From assembly GCA_905147135.1 (NCBI GenBank), contig LR990053.1, positions 14,086,501 to 14,150,500 on the forward strand: a stretch of 64,000 nt of DNA, read 5' to 3'. The position numbers were made by a program, and so were the translations under genes. Below, piece after piece: positions 1-10,659 of the stretch. Source of the DNA: Blastobasis lacticolella (Eukaryota > Arthropoda > Insecta > Lepidoptera > Blastobasidae). The notes beneath the pieces are model-generated. The model was not told where the DNA came from. It saw nothing but the letters and a program-made list of their open reading frames with translations, and did not search any database. Positions within the stretch are counted from its first letter, which is position 1, and every line of letters starts with the position of its first letter.

Positions 1-1
1 G

Positions 2-532
2 TTTCTGCTGACGTATCTATTGCTGCCTCTGTTGAAGTCATCGGCCCCCAGTCGCATCATAACCGGTACGGCAGCGTCAATGTACATCGGTGAAATCGAT
101 TTTGACCATTGGAACGACGTAGGCCGATATAATTTGGTGACATCGCTGTCTAATTCTAAATTGGCAGATGATTTATTCAGTGCGGAACTTAGTAGAAGAC
201 TACGAGGGACAGGCGTTACATCGAACAGTTTTGATCCGTACATAGTTCGTGATACCAACGTATTAGGCAATATACCGCCAATTCTTCAGTATATATCGAG
301 ACCGTTTCTTAATATGATTGGACAGAGAAAAGAGGATGTAGGAAAACAGATAGCTTATTTAGCATCCGCACCAGAAATGGAGGGTATCAGTGGTAACCAC
401 TATAAGTTCTGTGGAAGATGGGTGAACCATTGGTCAGCCAGTGATGAGAAACTGACGAGCAGGCTGTGGGAGGAGTCGAAGAAACTCGTGAAAATCAACG
501 AAGCTGATGATTGGGAAACTAATAATGTGTAG
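2..532 (+). CDS. Short-chain dehydrogenase (retinol dehydrogenase-like), 3' part
   Basis: The reading frame is open from the window edge (first full codon at 2) to TAG at 530-532, about 176 residues; the N-terminal Rossmann half lies outside. It aligns without gaps to residues 130 onward of the neighbouring SDR at 3944-4864 over the central 80 residues (shared FLLTYLL, PSRI, SKLA/NLA, LF and a C-terminal LW-ESK block), so the two are tandem duplicates. SDRs of this class use NADP(H) to oxidise or reduce retinoid or steroid-like substrates. In this copy the position of the catalytic Ser is Ala (ITGTAA where NVSS is expected) and the catalytic Tyr is Leu (SLSNSKLAD where YCxSKLAN is expected), while the Lys is kept. 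It is therefore probably not an active oxidoreductase, though the frame is intact. Family assignment is firm; substrate is unknown. No AATAAA is seen close behind the stop. Confidence 0.85.
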   Translation, partial: FLLTYLLLPLLKSSAPSRIITGTAASMYIGEIDFDHWNDVGRYNLVTSLSNSKLADDLFSAELSRRLRGTGVTSNSFDPYIVRDTNVLGNIPPILQYISRPFLNMIGQRKEDVGKQIAYLASAPEMEGISGNHYKFCGRWVNHWSASDEKLTSRLWEESKKLVKINEADDWETNNV

Positions 533-2784
533 TGTCTGAATATGTACAACAACTCGTTATAATGATTTTATAATAACGTTCTAAAGGCGTTTATGTATTA
601 ACTCCTTTCATATAAATTGTCTACGATTATGTGATGGTACTATTATTTACGTTTTCCCAGCAACTTCAATCGTGTGGGTCAGTTTATATTCCTGTAAGTA
701 TGGCTTGACAGTTATTAGAGCTATTGCTTGACACATTCATAACGCTGGTTTCAGTCGAGACCGACAGGACGATCGGGGCCGATGTCGTCCAACCAAGCTA
801 GCAGTTATGTTATATTCTGTGCTCATTAAGCTACGTTTGCATGCTAGAGGCTAGTCTCTTTATGACATCTGATAAATTCACAGTGAAACTGTTTTAAGTT
901 TGCGAGGCTTGGCGACGCAGTTTTACATGAAATGTTTTATTGGAATTTTACTTATTTTTGTAATACTTCTTTCTAGCCTTTATACAGACTTGCACCTCCC
1001 TTTATGGGGTGGAGGGTCAGAGTCAAAGATTCCTTAATTTTTGTGGTATTTGTGTGCAAATTTCAGTAGTGCAGACTTTATTTTGATGAATTCAGTCAGT
1101 GTCGATTTTAGTCTCCTACCCTACTACTACTAATCTAGCAAGAAAGTTTAAGTTTTCTAGCATTATCCAGACCGAATATATGAGTGTCTGAAAGTTCGAT
1201 GAAACGCTTCAAACAAGAACAGGTTGGTAGTGCCCATGACTTTTTGTCCGCCTGACCATGAGGTAGGTACCACGGTCGGTTTTTATTTTAAATGCTTTTT
1301 TACCCGACTACGTCAAGTGGGTTGTGTTTTTGAGTGTATGTACCTATGTCTATTTCTTTGGCACTGGCTAAAGCCCTATGGATTTATAATGAGGTCTTGT
1401 TAAATTCTTCCTAGTCGCGCGAGCACTGGCTACATTTAAATTTAAAAAGTTTAAAATGTTCTTTCTTTCAAAATGGTGGATTTTAAATGCCAATTTGTGC
1501 CTGTCGAAAATATTTTTTCTCAAAAACCAATCGAGTAGGGTATCAACTAAAAGTTTTCAAAAAATATATAACTTACCTCCTTAAAATAATTTATTGCTTT
1601 TCAGTTTTTTAATAACAATCGGTGTTTTAAGTTATTGAACTACTTGTTTATTTTATCTTTCGAACAATACCCTGCAACCTACTTACATACCTATGACCGA
1701 GTAGGCAAAAACAGACTTGTAGGATTGTTTTAGTTAGTTCATCGTTTGCCTATGTTTTTAGTAAACCTCAAAATTAATAGCAGGTTGCCCTTTATTTCAA
1801 ATTCGTTGCACTGCGAGAGCGTTGAACTGTGGTGGACTGAATTGCAATTTTAATCTCAGAAATATAATTTTTTTCGATCCATCCTACGATTGGATACTTT
1901 TCCTCCTCTAATTGGCCTTAGATACCTCTTTAATAGGTCCCCAATTCAGATTAAAAATTATTTGCATAAAGTTCTTCGTTTCGTCAACAATTTAGACTGG
2001 AACTCGTACTTACGTTTGGCAGGCGGATCGGTCGTCGAAGAAATGTAATTGACTTTATTTAGATTTCTGTGAATATCGCAGTGTGGCGGATTCAGAATGC
2101 TTTTTAAATTTTTTTGGTCTGATGAGGTAAATTTTCTAATTGATCTTGCTTTAAGTGCTAACTTATATACATTAGTAGTAGGTAAGTAGAGTCGATTGAT
2201 GCTAAATCCATCTCCATCCACACGGCCAGTATTACTTAAGTTCCTTTAGAAATGTATTCGCCATTTCTCACCTCATCTTCAATACCTAAACAAATCTTGT
2301 AATCGAAAGATCAAATTGCAGCTCTTACTTTTCTGATTCATGGACTCCACGAGTCACCGGTTCTTTATTTTTTTAAGTAAATATTCCACGTTTGTCCTGG
2401 ATACCGGTGGCCACTTTCCATCAAGATTTAAGTAGATCCTCTGTATGTATGCTTCCCTATAAATAGGCAATAAAAAATGGTTCACCATGTAAACTGAGAT
2501 CTAATCCATTTATGCTTAGATTAAGATCATTTCTATTTCCTTAGCAGGCGTTAAGTCGTTTCCAAGTCTCACGGTCTGTTTCACACTATTGTGGTCATAC
2601 TCATTGTTATGAGGACATTGGGAAACGTAGGGCCAGTTAAAAGTGGGACAATTTGTCCACCATAGGAAGTGTGTACTGAGGGCAGATTATTTTTTCACGA
2701 GTGGGTTGAATTGTTTAATGTTATCATCAGACTCCACATGTTGGCAATTCCGCATGCAAAACCTATGCATGTTTTCCATGTCTC
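533..2784. other. Intergenic spacer between the two SDR genes
   Basis: AT-rich sequence with no coding pattern or repeat I can name. Open frames here are short and lack domain features. Confidence 0.6.
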
Positions 2785-3335
2785 GTCTATTTCATAGACT
2801 AAGTAGAGATTATCATTCGATTATTTTTTTGTCGTCTCGTTTCTGTTCTAAATCACATCACTTTGGTTCTTTCTAGTCGATATCTACTAGGTCAACCCAA
2901 TAATATACAAAATTCACAGAGAAGTAAATTCAGTCACTACAAACAAAATGTACAATATGCATAGACAGCTTTCTAGCGCTTTTTCCTGTAACAGTTTCAG
3001 GGTACATTTGAACATGATCCAGGATTTTGGCAGATCAGGGGGTCTAAAACGGCCACATTAGCGTTTCATAATATGATTCATATTAATTTGTCACAAACTT
3101 ATCTGCAGCGTCGCTGTTGTTGACATTGACATATCAATTCAAAATGGCGTCACTAGTTCCAGTTTTAGCCACCAGATCAGATAAGTTTGTGGCACTTTAA
3201 TATGAATCATTATATGAAACGCTAATGTGGCGTTTTTAAACCTGCAGGTAATTACAGTAGAGCGGCTTGTTCCAGCAGAACCTAGCAGATTAGCGATGCA
3301 TTTTGACACCTACCACATCCCTAATAGGCGACTAT
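2785..3335 (-). repeat. Old dispersed repeat, inverted copy of 7785-8055
   Basis: Segments 2785-2850 and 3010-3038 plus 3245-3335 are reverse-complement matches to 7785-8055, including the block 'cctattagggatgtggt' and the SINE-body motif 'ggatcatg..caa'. The copy is split by the MITE at 3039-3244. Function none; it marks an old retroposon. Confidence 0.6.
3039..3244. mobile_element. MITE with about 57-bp terminal inverted repeats
   Basis: The left arm (3043-3104) and right arm (3181-3240) are imperfect reverse complements, sharing the core CCACATTAGCGTTTCAT and 'acaaacttatctg'. Removing 206 bp restores the continuous host sequence cagatcag/gtaattacag seen in other copies of the surrounding repeat. 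CAG at 3036-3038 and 3245-3247 is a likely 3-bp target duplication. The unit is too short to encode a transposase. A related internal fragment lies at about 35680-35748. A PIF/Harbinger-type origin is possible from the 3-bp duplication and GGG start, but not proven. Confidence 0.7.
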
Positions 3336-3572
3336 GTAGAGGGTCGACCGGCAACCTCGACCTCCTTCATCTTACAAGGAGGCTATGAATAAACTCATGT
3401 CCCGTATTCTATAAATGAATCCTGTGATTTTACGGCACGTGTCCTGTCAAATGACCACACAGGGTTGGTCACCCTAGTGAAATATCTTTGGTAAGATTGT
3501 CTTTATACTGTGTTCTAAACACAAACAAATAGGTAACGATTCTATGAATGTTTACAATGTTTACGGAACTCT

Positions 3573-3604
3573 TATATAAAGCACGTGGTTAAATGTCTAT
3601 GTCA
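3573..3604 (+). promoter_or_regulatory. Candidate core promoter of the SDR gene at 3944
   Basis: TATATAAA lies at 3573-3580, followed by the E-box CACGTG at 3582-3587. A TCA initiator-like site falls at about 3602-3604, 31 bp from the TATA start, the usual spacing. It would give a 5' UTR of about 340 nt. Inferred from motif spacing only. Confidence 0.35.
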
Positions 3605-3943
3605 AGGTTACGCGGAGGTTTTGAAGTAGTTTTAGTGCTGCAAAGTAGTTGTGTTATCGTAGCTCGTAATTTTGATTTAGTACGTGTGTTAGTACATACT
3701 CATTTGAATGCCATTTGTAGGGCGATTGTTAGAAACGTATATTAACACCTTTATTTAGTATTATCGTCTACTAATCGCATAAGTATGAATCACAAATGAA
3801 GGTAAACAACTGTTAGTGTGAAGGTTGAATTAACGTAAAATGTTGTAAACATGCTTAACCATTCTAAAGATAAAAGGTCTTTATAAAGGTAATGATATCA
3901 TGGATCAGTATACGGCCATAACACGCATTGAACGGTACTCATA

Positions 3944-4864
3944 ATGGTACGCGACGATTTCACGCATTGTGAGAATTATGTTCGACTCGATGGCAAGGTG
4001 GCCCTGGTGACTGGTGCTACATCAGGAACTGGCCTAGAAATAGCCAAAAATTTGGCGAGGAGAGGCGCCAAAGTGATCATAGCCAGCCGGAACCCCGACA
4101 GACTCAGCGCAGCAAAGAAACTTATCACACAATCTGCTGGTCACGATAATGTCGTCACAAGAACGATAGATTTCGAGTCCTTTTCTACAATAAGGAGCTT
4201 CGTTCGTGAAACAGTGACTCAGGAAAAAAGTCTCGACATTCTCGTCAACAATATCGGCGCGATTGGCTTAGAAGACCGGTTGACCGAAGACCACCTCCAG
4301 TTGATGATGCAAGTGAATTATTTCGGATCGTTCCTGTTGACGTACCTCCTGTTCCCTTTCATGAAGCTGTCAGGGCCGAGTAGGATAGTAAATGTGTCGT
4401 CCCTCGCGTTGATCTTGGGTGTCGTGGACTTTGAGCGCATTGACAAACTTGGCCAGTACTCCAACTTCGGATATTACTGCAATGCTAACTTAGCCAAGGT
4501 ACTATTTTCGGTGGAAATGGATAAGAAGATTGCTGGCAGTGGTGTCAATGTGTATAGTATGGACCCAGGACTAGGGAAATCAGAGTTTTTTAGAAACAAC
4601 GAGGATGGTTTCTGGAAAACGGTGCTTAATGGAGCCCTATTGAAATTCGGGAGGCCCCTTCATAGAGTTGCCTTGATGGCAGTGTATCTGTCAACAGACC
4701 CGAAAGTCGCAAACGCTAGTGGGAAGCACTTCAGGGATTGTGAGGAATTTTACAGCAGTTGGTTTGCAAATGATACGGCACTCACGAGAAGGCTTTGGGA
4801 CGAATCGAAGAGACTTACTGGAATCACACCTGAGGAAGAATGGGACAATAGGAATGGACCTTAG
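3944..4864 (+). CDS. Short-chain dehydrogenase, retinol dehydrogenase 11-14-like
   Basis: A complete intronless 306-residue protein, the usual length for this SDR class. The cofactor motif TGATSGTG is at residues 23-30 (canonical TGxxxGxG) and a basic ASR at 47-49 suggests NADP(H). NNIG at 102-105 replaces the usual NNAG. The catalytic Ser is present in NVSS (150-153) and the Tyr at 178 (GYYC), but the Lys four residues later is Asn182 (codon AAC at 4487-4489), so the YxxxK motif is broken. Loss of this Lys normally abolishes SDR catalysis, so the protein may be a pseudoenzyme or have altered chemistry. There is no cleavable signal peptide or clear N-terminal membrane segment. The chosen ATG gives the normal N-terminal extension before the first beta strand. 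The upstream neighbour at 2-532 is its tandem paralogue with different catalytic losses. Family is certain; substrate unknown. Confidence 0.93.
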   Translation: MVRDDFTHCENYVRLDGKVALVTGATSGTGLEIAKNLARRGAKVIIASRNPDRLSAAKKLITQSAGHDNVVTRTIDFESFSTIRSFVRETVTQEKSLDILVNNIGAIGLEDRLTEDHLQLMMQVNYFGSFLLTYLLFPFMKLSGPSRIVNVSSLALILGVVDFERIDKLGQYSNFGYYCNANLAKVLFSVEMDKKIAGSGVNVYSMDPGLGKSEFFRNNEDGFWKTVLNGALLKFGRPLHRVALMAVYLSTDPKVANASGKHFRDCEEFYSSWFANDTALTRRLWDESKRLTGITPEEEWDNRNGP

Positions 4865-4884
4865 TTTTGTGTGAACTATTATTT

Positions 4885-4890
4885 ATTAAA
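4885..4890 (+). terminator. Poly(A) signal ATTAAA of the SDR gene
   Basis: ATTAAA occurs 21 nt after the TAG stop of the SDR at 3944-4864. It is the common variant signal and the only good one nearby. Confidence 0.5.
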
Positions 4891-5016
4891 GTGACGACGT
4901 ATAAGTCTAACTATTCAAAGAGGTATTGGCGCTAACCCTCGGGGACGGACTGATGGAAAAGCAATTATAATTATGGAATTCAGGTTTTAATTAGTTTTTG
5001 TAAAAGTTCGTATTCG

Positions 5017-5285
5017 TGGTGTGTCCGGCAGAGTAGGGGGCAAGTCCTGCAAGAGCCCGGCGTACGAGCCGTACGACCTTTCGTGGATGTCGTACGAGGC
5101 AACTAATGTTTTCAAGATGAAAAATCTAGTCTCTATAGAATGGAAAATGGGCAGCAGCGTTTTGCATTGTTATATTTATTACACCGCGATCTCCAACCCG
5201 CTTGCCAAGATTGACACGTAGAGATTATGGCAATAGCCTCCCCTTTCGTGGGAGAGTCTGAGTCCTGCCGTGGACTGTAATTCAA
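5017..5285 (+). repeat. Dispersed retroposon end, family A
   Basis: Shares with 8655-8930, 15690-15905 and 37575-37835 the ordered blocks 'ggcagagtag', 'gactaatgttttc', 'tggaaaatgggcagcag', 'gatctccaacccgc', 'cgtgggaga' and 'cctgc.gtggactgt'. Complete copies end in a (GAT)-rich tail, typical of a 5'-truncated LINE or SINE 3' end in Lepidoptera. Short open frames in the copies are incidental. Confidence 0.75.
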
Positions 5286-5480
5286 TTAGATTAATTATGT
5301 GTACAATGAGAAAATTTATTCCATTTAAAACAACTTAACCCAAATATCTTGAGCTGACAATTTCGTGTATAAACACGTTTTGTTAGAATATGATTAAAGA
5401 CAATATTGTGTTTTGTTTGAAATCATCCTTCACTAAATTTGTTTAAAATAATCCTACAAATATAATACATAGATATGTAT

Positions 5481-5558
5481 GTATAATGTATATGTATAAT
5501 GTTTACGTATAATGTATATGTATAATGTATACGTATAATGTATATGTATAATGTATAT
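5481..5558. repeat. 13-bp tandem repeat, six units
   Basis: Six consecutive units of GTATAATGTATAT with 0-2 substitutions each, flanked by similar AT-rich sequence. Confidence 0.85.
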
Positions 5559-5686
5559 ACATATGGTTTTAATAATGTCAGTGACGCAAAGCTTGGATTT
5601 CTTCATTAAACTTCACACACTAATTCATCTACTACTAGCAACCCGCCAAAGTCCACAAATCATTTATGGGTCAATGTGTACGCTTT

Positions 5687-5818
5687 TATAATAAGGTTCC
5701 AACAGATATTCAGAATTCACCATTGAATAAATTTAAAGTCGCTATAAAAAAAAAATTATGTCAAAAAAGTTATTATAGTATATCTGAATATGTAAATGAC
5801 AAAAGTCCATGGGACTGA
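5687..5818 (+). pseudogene. LINE ORF2 C-terminal remnant
   Basis: Forty-three in-frame codons plus stop encode the terminal helix pattern of LINE reverse transcriptase polyproteins, with KVPTDIQ, LNKFK and YYSISEYVND motifs. The RT and endonuclease domains are missing. The clade is close to CR1/Jockey; exact family not resolved. Confidence 0.6.
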
Positions 5819-6017
5819 ACTGCTGTTCTATACAGGTATTTACTTTTAAGATAGTATATAGGACAAATAATGTATTAGTACATAAGACATGTTTAAAAAA
5901 AAAAGAATTAACGTAGGCTCTGTGGGTTTCTTGCCGTTTCTTTCCCCCACAGAGAACCACCTTGGAAGCGGCGTTAATTTTCCTTCCTCTCCCACACATG
6001 GTGTCTCCTGTCTGCGC

Positions 6018-6239
6018 TAGGGTAGGGGTAGGGTAGTAGTTAGAGTAGGGGTAGGGTAGGATAGGAGTAAGATAGCGGTAAGGTAGTATAGGGTGGGGTA
6101 GGGGTAAGATAGTGGTAGGGTCGGGGTAAGATAGTGGTAGGGTAGGGGTAAGGTAGTGGTAGGGTAGGGTTAAGGCAATGGTAGGATAGGGTAGGGGTAA
6201 GGTAGCGATAGGGTAGGGATAGGATAGAGTAGGGTGGGA
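6018..6239. repeat. Degenerate G-rich array, GGGTA-type units
   Basis: About 220 bp of irregular 5-7-bp units such as GGGTA, GGGGTA and AGGTAGTG, strongly G-rich on the plus strand and C-rich on the other. Minus-strand frames rich in Pro, Leu, Tyr and Thr are by-products of the repeat. Confidence 0.9.
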
Positions 6240-6689
6240 GCAACTACCTATCACATGCAGCATGTGTGATGCACGCTCACTTAAAAGTCTGTCTGGCGGT
6301 GGCGTGGGGGCCGGGTCGCTCTTTTCCCTCAAATATGGTTGAATTGGACGATGGCTGGGCCCTGCGTTATACTCGTGAACGGGTGCTGCCTTGGTGGACT
6401 GGCTTACTCTTGCTGTAGTTTTAGGTGGTTTTTCTTAATTATACTAGACATACCTACGAGTATATAATATAATATAGCGTTCCGGCTCTGTCTGGCATTG
6501 TCGAGCCCGGTTCGGTTGTGGTTGGCGAGGGATACGTTTATCTACAGCCATAGGGCGGTCAGCGTGTCACTGTGTGTTTCCTTCCTACTTTCCTACCCCC
6601 CTCCTTTTTGACGATTGAAAGAGATATTTAATGTCCTAATCAATAAAGAAATTTTGATTTTGATTTTTTGATTTTGATTTTGCCCCGGC

Positions 6690-6840
6690 TTCGCACCGTT
6701 ATACACATAAACCTTCCTCATGAATCAATCTGTCTTTTGTTGAAAATCGCATGAAAACCCGTTCAGTAGTTTTTGAGTTTATCGGGAACAGACAGACAGA
6801 CAGACGCGGCGTGGGACTTTGTTTTATAATATGTACGTGT
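6690..6840 (-). repeat. Helitron-like repeat fragment
   Basis: Carries the lepidopteran repeat blocks 'ccccggcttcgcaccg', 'aaccttcctcatgaatca', 'cgttcagtagtttt' and 'gacagacagacagacg', in inverse order to the Lep1-like copies at 16200-16391 and 26563-26762. Confidence 0.5.
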
Positions 6841-7519
6841 ATATGTAGTGATGAAAATGCGCATTTCATTCCGTTTTGCCCGTAATTGGTATCACGAATT
6901 TGAAGTTACCTAAATATCAAGTTATGTTGACAACATGACACTTTAAAATGGTGTTCATTAAGGAAAGTGTACAAGGTTGGATTGGAAGTGTACCCACATA
7001 TTGAATTTGCCTGCCGATAGGATGTTTGGATAATGCACGTCAGTCCCAAGTATTTACTTCCGTACAACTTACATAAATGTTGACTTATTGGTTTCGGTTT
7101 CAAGTTACAGGCAAAGGCAATTTAAAAGATTTCTATCAGCTGTAATTAACTAAAATAATGTTAAAACGATTAAAAGAGATCAGATCAGAACATAATTCGG
7201 TCATTCTTTCTCAAAGACTTCTATATATGGACCGGTTCATTGTACAAATGCAATGACACCACTTCATCATTGGAGCTAAAAATTGGCGATGTGTCTGCGT
7301 CTTACGCGTCTTACGTCTTTTCTGTCTGACTGGTTATAACGGCCGGAGGGTGACACTAGATCCGTCAGTGTAGTTATTATACAAAGAACACAATACATTC
7401 ATCATGGCACCCACTAACAAATAGTTCTCGCTAACCATCATAATTATCAAGAATCTGCTCAAACCAATATCTTATAGTTTAGCTAAGCCTTTCATTTTTG
7501 CTTAAAACGGCATAACTGA
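6841..7519. other. No recognised gene
   Basis: AT-rich intergenic sequence; a 65-codon minus-strand frame at 6906-7103 has no recognisable features. Confidence 0.55.
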
Positions 7520-8055
7520 AATGTTTGAAACGGCATACTTAACATAAATTGTTAGTTATACTAAGATTGTATTTAATACCCGTAAGACGGTATACAATAC
7601 AGTAATTACAAATTTTGTGAAATTTTTTCTATTGAAAAATAGTTTCTTCCTATTGTGATTAGTGAGAACTGTTTTTTTTTTCACTATAGTGGCAGCACTT
7701 TCACCCCTCTTAAGTGCGCTCTACATGTTCGCCGAAACTTCCGGCGAAACTTTTGCCGGGACTTTGGTCGAACCTCTACATTCTCGCCTATTAGGGATGT
7801 GGTGGGTGTCAAAACGCGCGAAATTATATCGATTCATCGGTGTAATATCGCTAATCTGCTGTAAACAGGGTCACAAAGGTGATGGCAGTTGCTCTACTGT
7901 AATTACTTGATCTACTAATATCCTGGATCATGGTCAAGTGTACCCCGAACCTGTTACGGAAAAAAAGCACTAGGATTATAAATATAAAATCGATCGAATC
8001 GAGACGACAACAAACTATCTCTACTTAGTCTATGAAATAGGCAAGACATGCCAAA
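7520..8055 (+). repeat. Old dispersed repeat with SINE-like 3' part
   Basis: 7530-7720 resembles 17411-17580 ('aaattgttag', 'aaaaaatagttt', 'cagtggcagcactttcaccc'). 7785-8055 matches 2785-3335 inverted. 7880-7960 carries the body of the SINE family seen at 28748-29085 ('ctactgtaattac', 'ggatcatggtcaa'). Confidence 0.55.
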
Positions 8056-8654
8056 CTTGCACGGGACTACACGAATACACTCTCGTGTTCCCGCGAAACT
8101 GTCCACATGTGGAGTGCGCTTTAGGCCTTAGAAATTTTCTGAATGCCTCTTACTCGCGGTCTGCATGTAAATTGTACCAAACTCGTTAAAGGATTCTGCG
8201 GTAAGTTGGAAAGTTTATTTTCTTAGTGACGACTTACACCGCATTACTAATGCTCTGTAACAACACTCACGTCTTCCAGTAAAGCCACCGTGCAAGCAAA
8301 TAGATTATGTGTGTGTTTTCCCCATACTGTTATGATTACTGGGCTACCGTGCTTATTAGTCGGCGCGGTGGTTAAATATGCATGTCAGATAGTTTTGTCT
8401 TCGTCTCACAATGCGACAGAAATGACGCTATTTTACCTTGATTGACGAATCAGAATTTATACAGGCATTTAAAACACGCTTAACCAATCGAAACTTCCTT
8501 CGTTCTTGATATGTACAAAAATACTTCATATGTACGAAGCCTAACTAGCCAATTTACATTATTTACGGCCAAAATCGGAGTTTTACTTTATATCACAGCC
8601 CTGTGAAAGTGTGGATCAAAAGTTAGGCTAAAGCTTTAGGTACTGATAGGTAAT
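8056..8654. other. No recognised gene
   Basis: I see no coding pattern or named repeat here. Confidence 0.5.
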
Positions 8655-8930
8655 TAGACGGCCGTGTGGTGTCTGGCAGAGTAGAATAGCACCAACCCCT
8701 TACACTCGTGGGTGTCATACAAGACGACTAATGTTTTCGAGGCAAAAGATCTAAGCGGCTCCGTAGACTGGAAAATGGGCAGCAGCATTTTCCATTGTTA
8801 TATTATAACACTGCGATCTCCAACCCGCCTGCCAAGCGTGGAGATTATGGCAATAACCTCCCTTTTTGTGGGAGAGGCCCTAAGTCCTGCAGTGGACTGT
8901 TACGGACTGTGATGATGATGAGGTAATTAG
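8655..8930 (+). repeat. Dispersed retroposon end, family A, with (GAT)n tail
   Basis: Best preserved copy of family A, running from 'ggccgtgtggtgtctggcagag' to 'cagtggactgttacggactg' and a GATGATGATGAG tail. Inferred to be a LINE/SINE 3' end. The 66-codon frame inside is not a gene. Confidence 0.75.
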
Positions 8931-9422
8931 AGACTACTCACCGGAACCGGCCTAAATCGAAACACAACAATGCTAACATTGTATTATTGCTTGGCGTAAG
9001 AAATAGATTAGGCGGACTCATCATACTTGACAGAATCCTGTCACTGTTGTAAATACTTTAAGAGTGCACACAAAATAACTTTGAGCGCCGCTGAAGACAG
9101 CCAACACAACAACACTCAACAAAGTCCCGCGACAACGATATTACATAAACAGCGTAACAATTATCCACCGCCGGACTTCAGTATCCTCAGCATTACTGGA
9201 GGATTTACCCTCTGGCGGGTGGCGGGCTCGAGATAACAGTGTTGATAACAAACAGCCAAAGTTGCTGACCATTTATGGAGGGTAACGGAGGCCTAGCTGG
9301 TCTACCTCTAAGATGTTAGTTGTACGACACCCAGGTGCCCGGGGATAGTGCTAAGTGCAGTTGAGGAGTTGGTGCTTTATACTACACGTGAATCAATTCA
9401 ATTTTAAATCGACCAATCTGTG
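8931..9422. other. No recognised gene
   Basis: No domain-bearing frame or clear repeat found. Confidence 0.5.
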
Positions 9423-9527
9423 GCCCTATTTATGAATCGCTTGCCTCGAGTCGAACGGTTTTCAATTTTGGTTTTCGACATGAAAAATTCAATATTCTGA
9501 TGCAAGCGGTTCAAAAATAGACCTCTT
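9423..9527. mobile_element. Hairpin MITE, family E, short copy
   Basis: The left end GGCCCTATTTATGAATCGC pairs with the right end gcggttcaaaaatagacc. About 105 bp long. Shares ends and the inner block 'tcgaacgg' with copies at 17118-17309, 23186-23333 and 60363-60533. Confidence 0.6.
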
Positions 9528-9887
9528 GTTCTACATGTAATCCGTTGCTATATTAACTAAAAATGTCAACATTGTCTACTCTGATGCAAGACTCATTTGT
9601 AAGAGAGGGCTGTGAAGATTATGAAGGCGATAAGAAGTAAGCAATCAACGACGTGTTGAATTTAGAGATGCAATCTTTGTAACCACAAAAATAAAAGTAA
9701 GTTTGCGCATAAAACTTTATCAGGCGCGAATCGTTCTGTTTTTCTTCGATGTTTGTGGTAAAGTATTAAAAGGAACTATACCTTCATGGATTAATTTTTT
9801 TATGCAACGCAGTGACAAAGACGTGATGGTAAGCGAACTGTCGCCCATAATATAGTTACGATTCATGCATTTAGGTTGCAAGCAACT

Positions 9888-10112
9888 AAAATTTTTTTTT
9901 TAACCACTAAGGTTGCAAACAAGCTTGCGGTCTGCCTGATGGTAAGCAGTCACCGCAGCCTATGGACGCGATTAGAATGCAGAACCGCTGCTGCGTTGTC
10001 ACTGTTCCCTTATCCTTCAAAGTTTCAAACCGGAACACATAAGGTAGATAAGGCAATATATAAGGCAGTGGTACTCACCCAGGTGGACTCCTCAAGCTCA
10101 ACAGAGTCCTAG
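9888..10112 (-). repeat. LINE 3' end, family B
   Basis: Starts with a T-rich run (the A tail on the minus strand), then 'aaggttgcaaacaagcttgcggtctgcctgatggtaagcagtc'-type sequence. The same UTR lies behind the LINE C-terminus at 50640-50850. Confidence 0.65.
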
Positions 10113-10256
10113 CACCTGACAAACTTTGACATGTATACACATAATAAAACAGTAAAAAACTGTGTCTGTACGAGTACATTGAATATATTTACAAAAAAAT
10201 TATTTAGGGCGATTAAGAAATAGTAATAGAATAAGAATTTTAATTTTTTTTGGCCC

Positions 10257-10648
10257 GTCTGTTTGTCTGTTTGTACATGCTAATTTCCGGAACTACTGGA
10301 CGGATTTGAATAAAACTTTTTTGTTATGTAGCTATTAAGCCTGGGCAACATATAGGTATAATTGATTTTGGAAACTGAAACATCTAATGTACAACCATAA
10401 TAGACCAGCTAAACTATAAGAAATATGGTAATGGCGCCAAATGAATTTTGAGTTTGTTACAGTTTGATAGTTTGGGGTCCGACTGAAAATCTAGGCCATG
10501 TTTCATGTTATTCGGTGGGCAGAACCAGAGATACTGCTTGACCTCTCCGTAGTACTAGCTTTCATACATTAACCATTTAAAATGGTCCACCGGGAAAAAG
10601 ATAAGCTGCCCTAAAAACGATTGTCACGCGGACGAAGTCACGGACAAA
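10257..10648 (+). repeat. Dispersed element, family D, probable non-autonomous Helitron
   Basis: Runs from 'gtctgtttgtctgtttgtac' to 'acgcggacgaagtcacgg'. An inverted copy lies at 40757-41095 and a partial copy at 11525-11660, which ends in 'cgggcaaaagctagt', the CTAG end expected of Lep1-type Helitrons. No coding capacity. Confidence 0.6.
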
Positions 10649-10659
10649 AGTATACCTTA

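Larger units (their letters stand above)
5660..6682 (+). mobile_element. 5'-truncated LINE with long 3' UTR and (TTTTGA)n tail
   Basis: The frame at 5687-5818 encodes a typical CR1/Jockey-superfamily ORF2 C-terminus (YNKVPTDIQ, then SYYSISEYVND, stop TGA at 5816). The 3' UTR follows and ends with 'gaaagagatatttaatgtcct', an AATAAAG-like signal and a (GATTTT)n tail at about 6645-6682. The last 80 bp match 10740-10835. A G-rich array (6018-6239) lies inside the UTR. Confidence 0.7.

Noticed and set aside
6018..6239. Telomere-like GGGTA repeat
   Set aside because: Insect telomeres use TTAGG, the units here are irregular, and the array lies in a LINE 3' UTR.
5742..6332. 196-codon minus-strand frame rich in Pro, Leu, Tyr and Thr
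   Set aside because: Translation of the degenerate G-rich array and LINE UTR; no coding signature.
8712..8912. 66-codon frame repeated in related form at 5021 and 15723
   Set aside because: The similarity comes from the dispersed family A repeat; frames are not conserved between copies.
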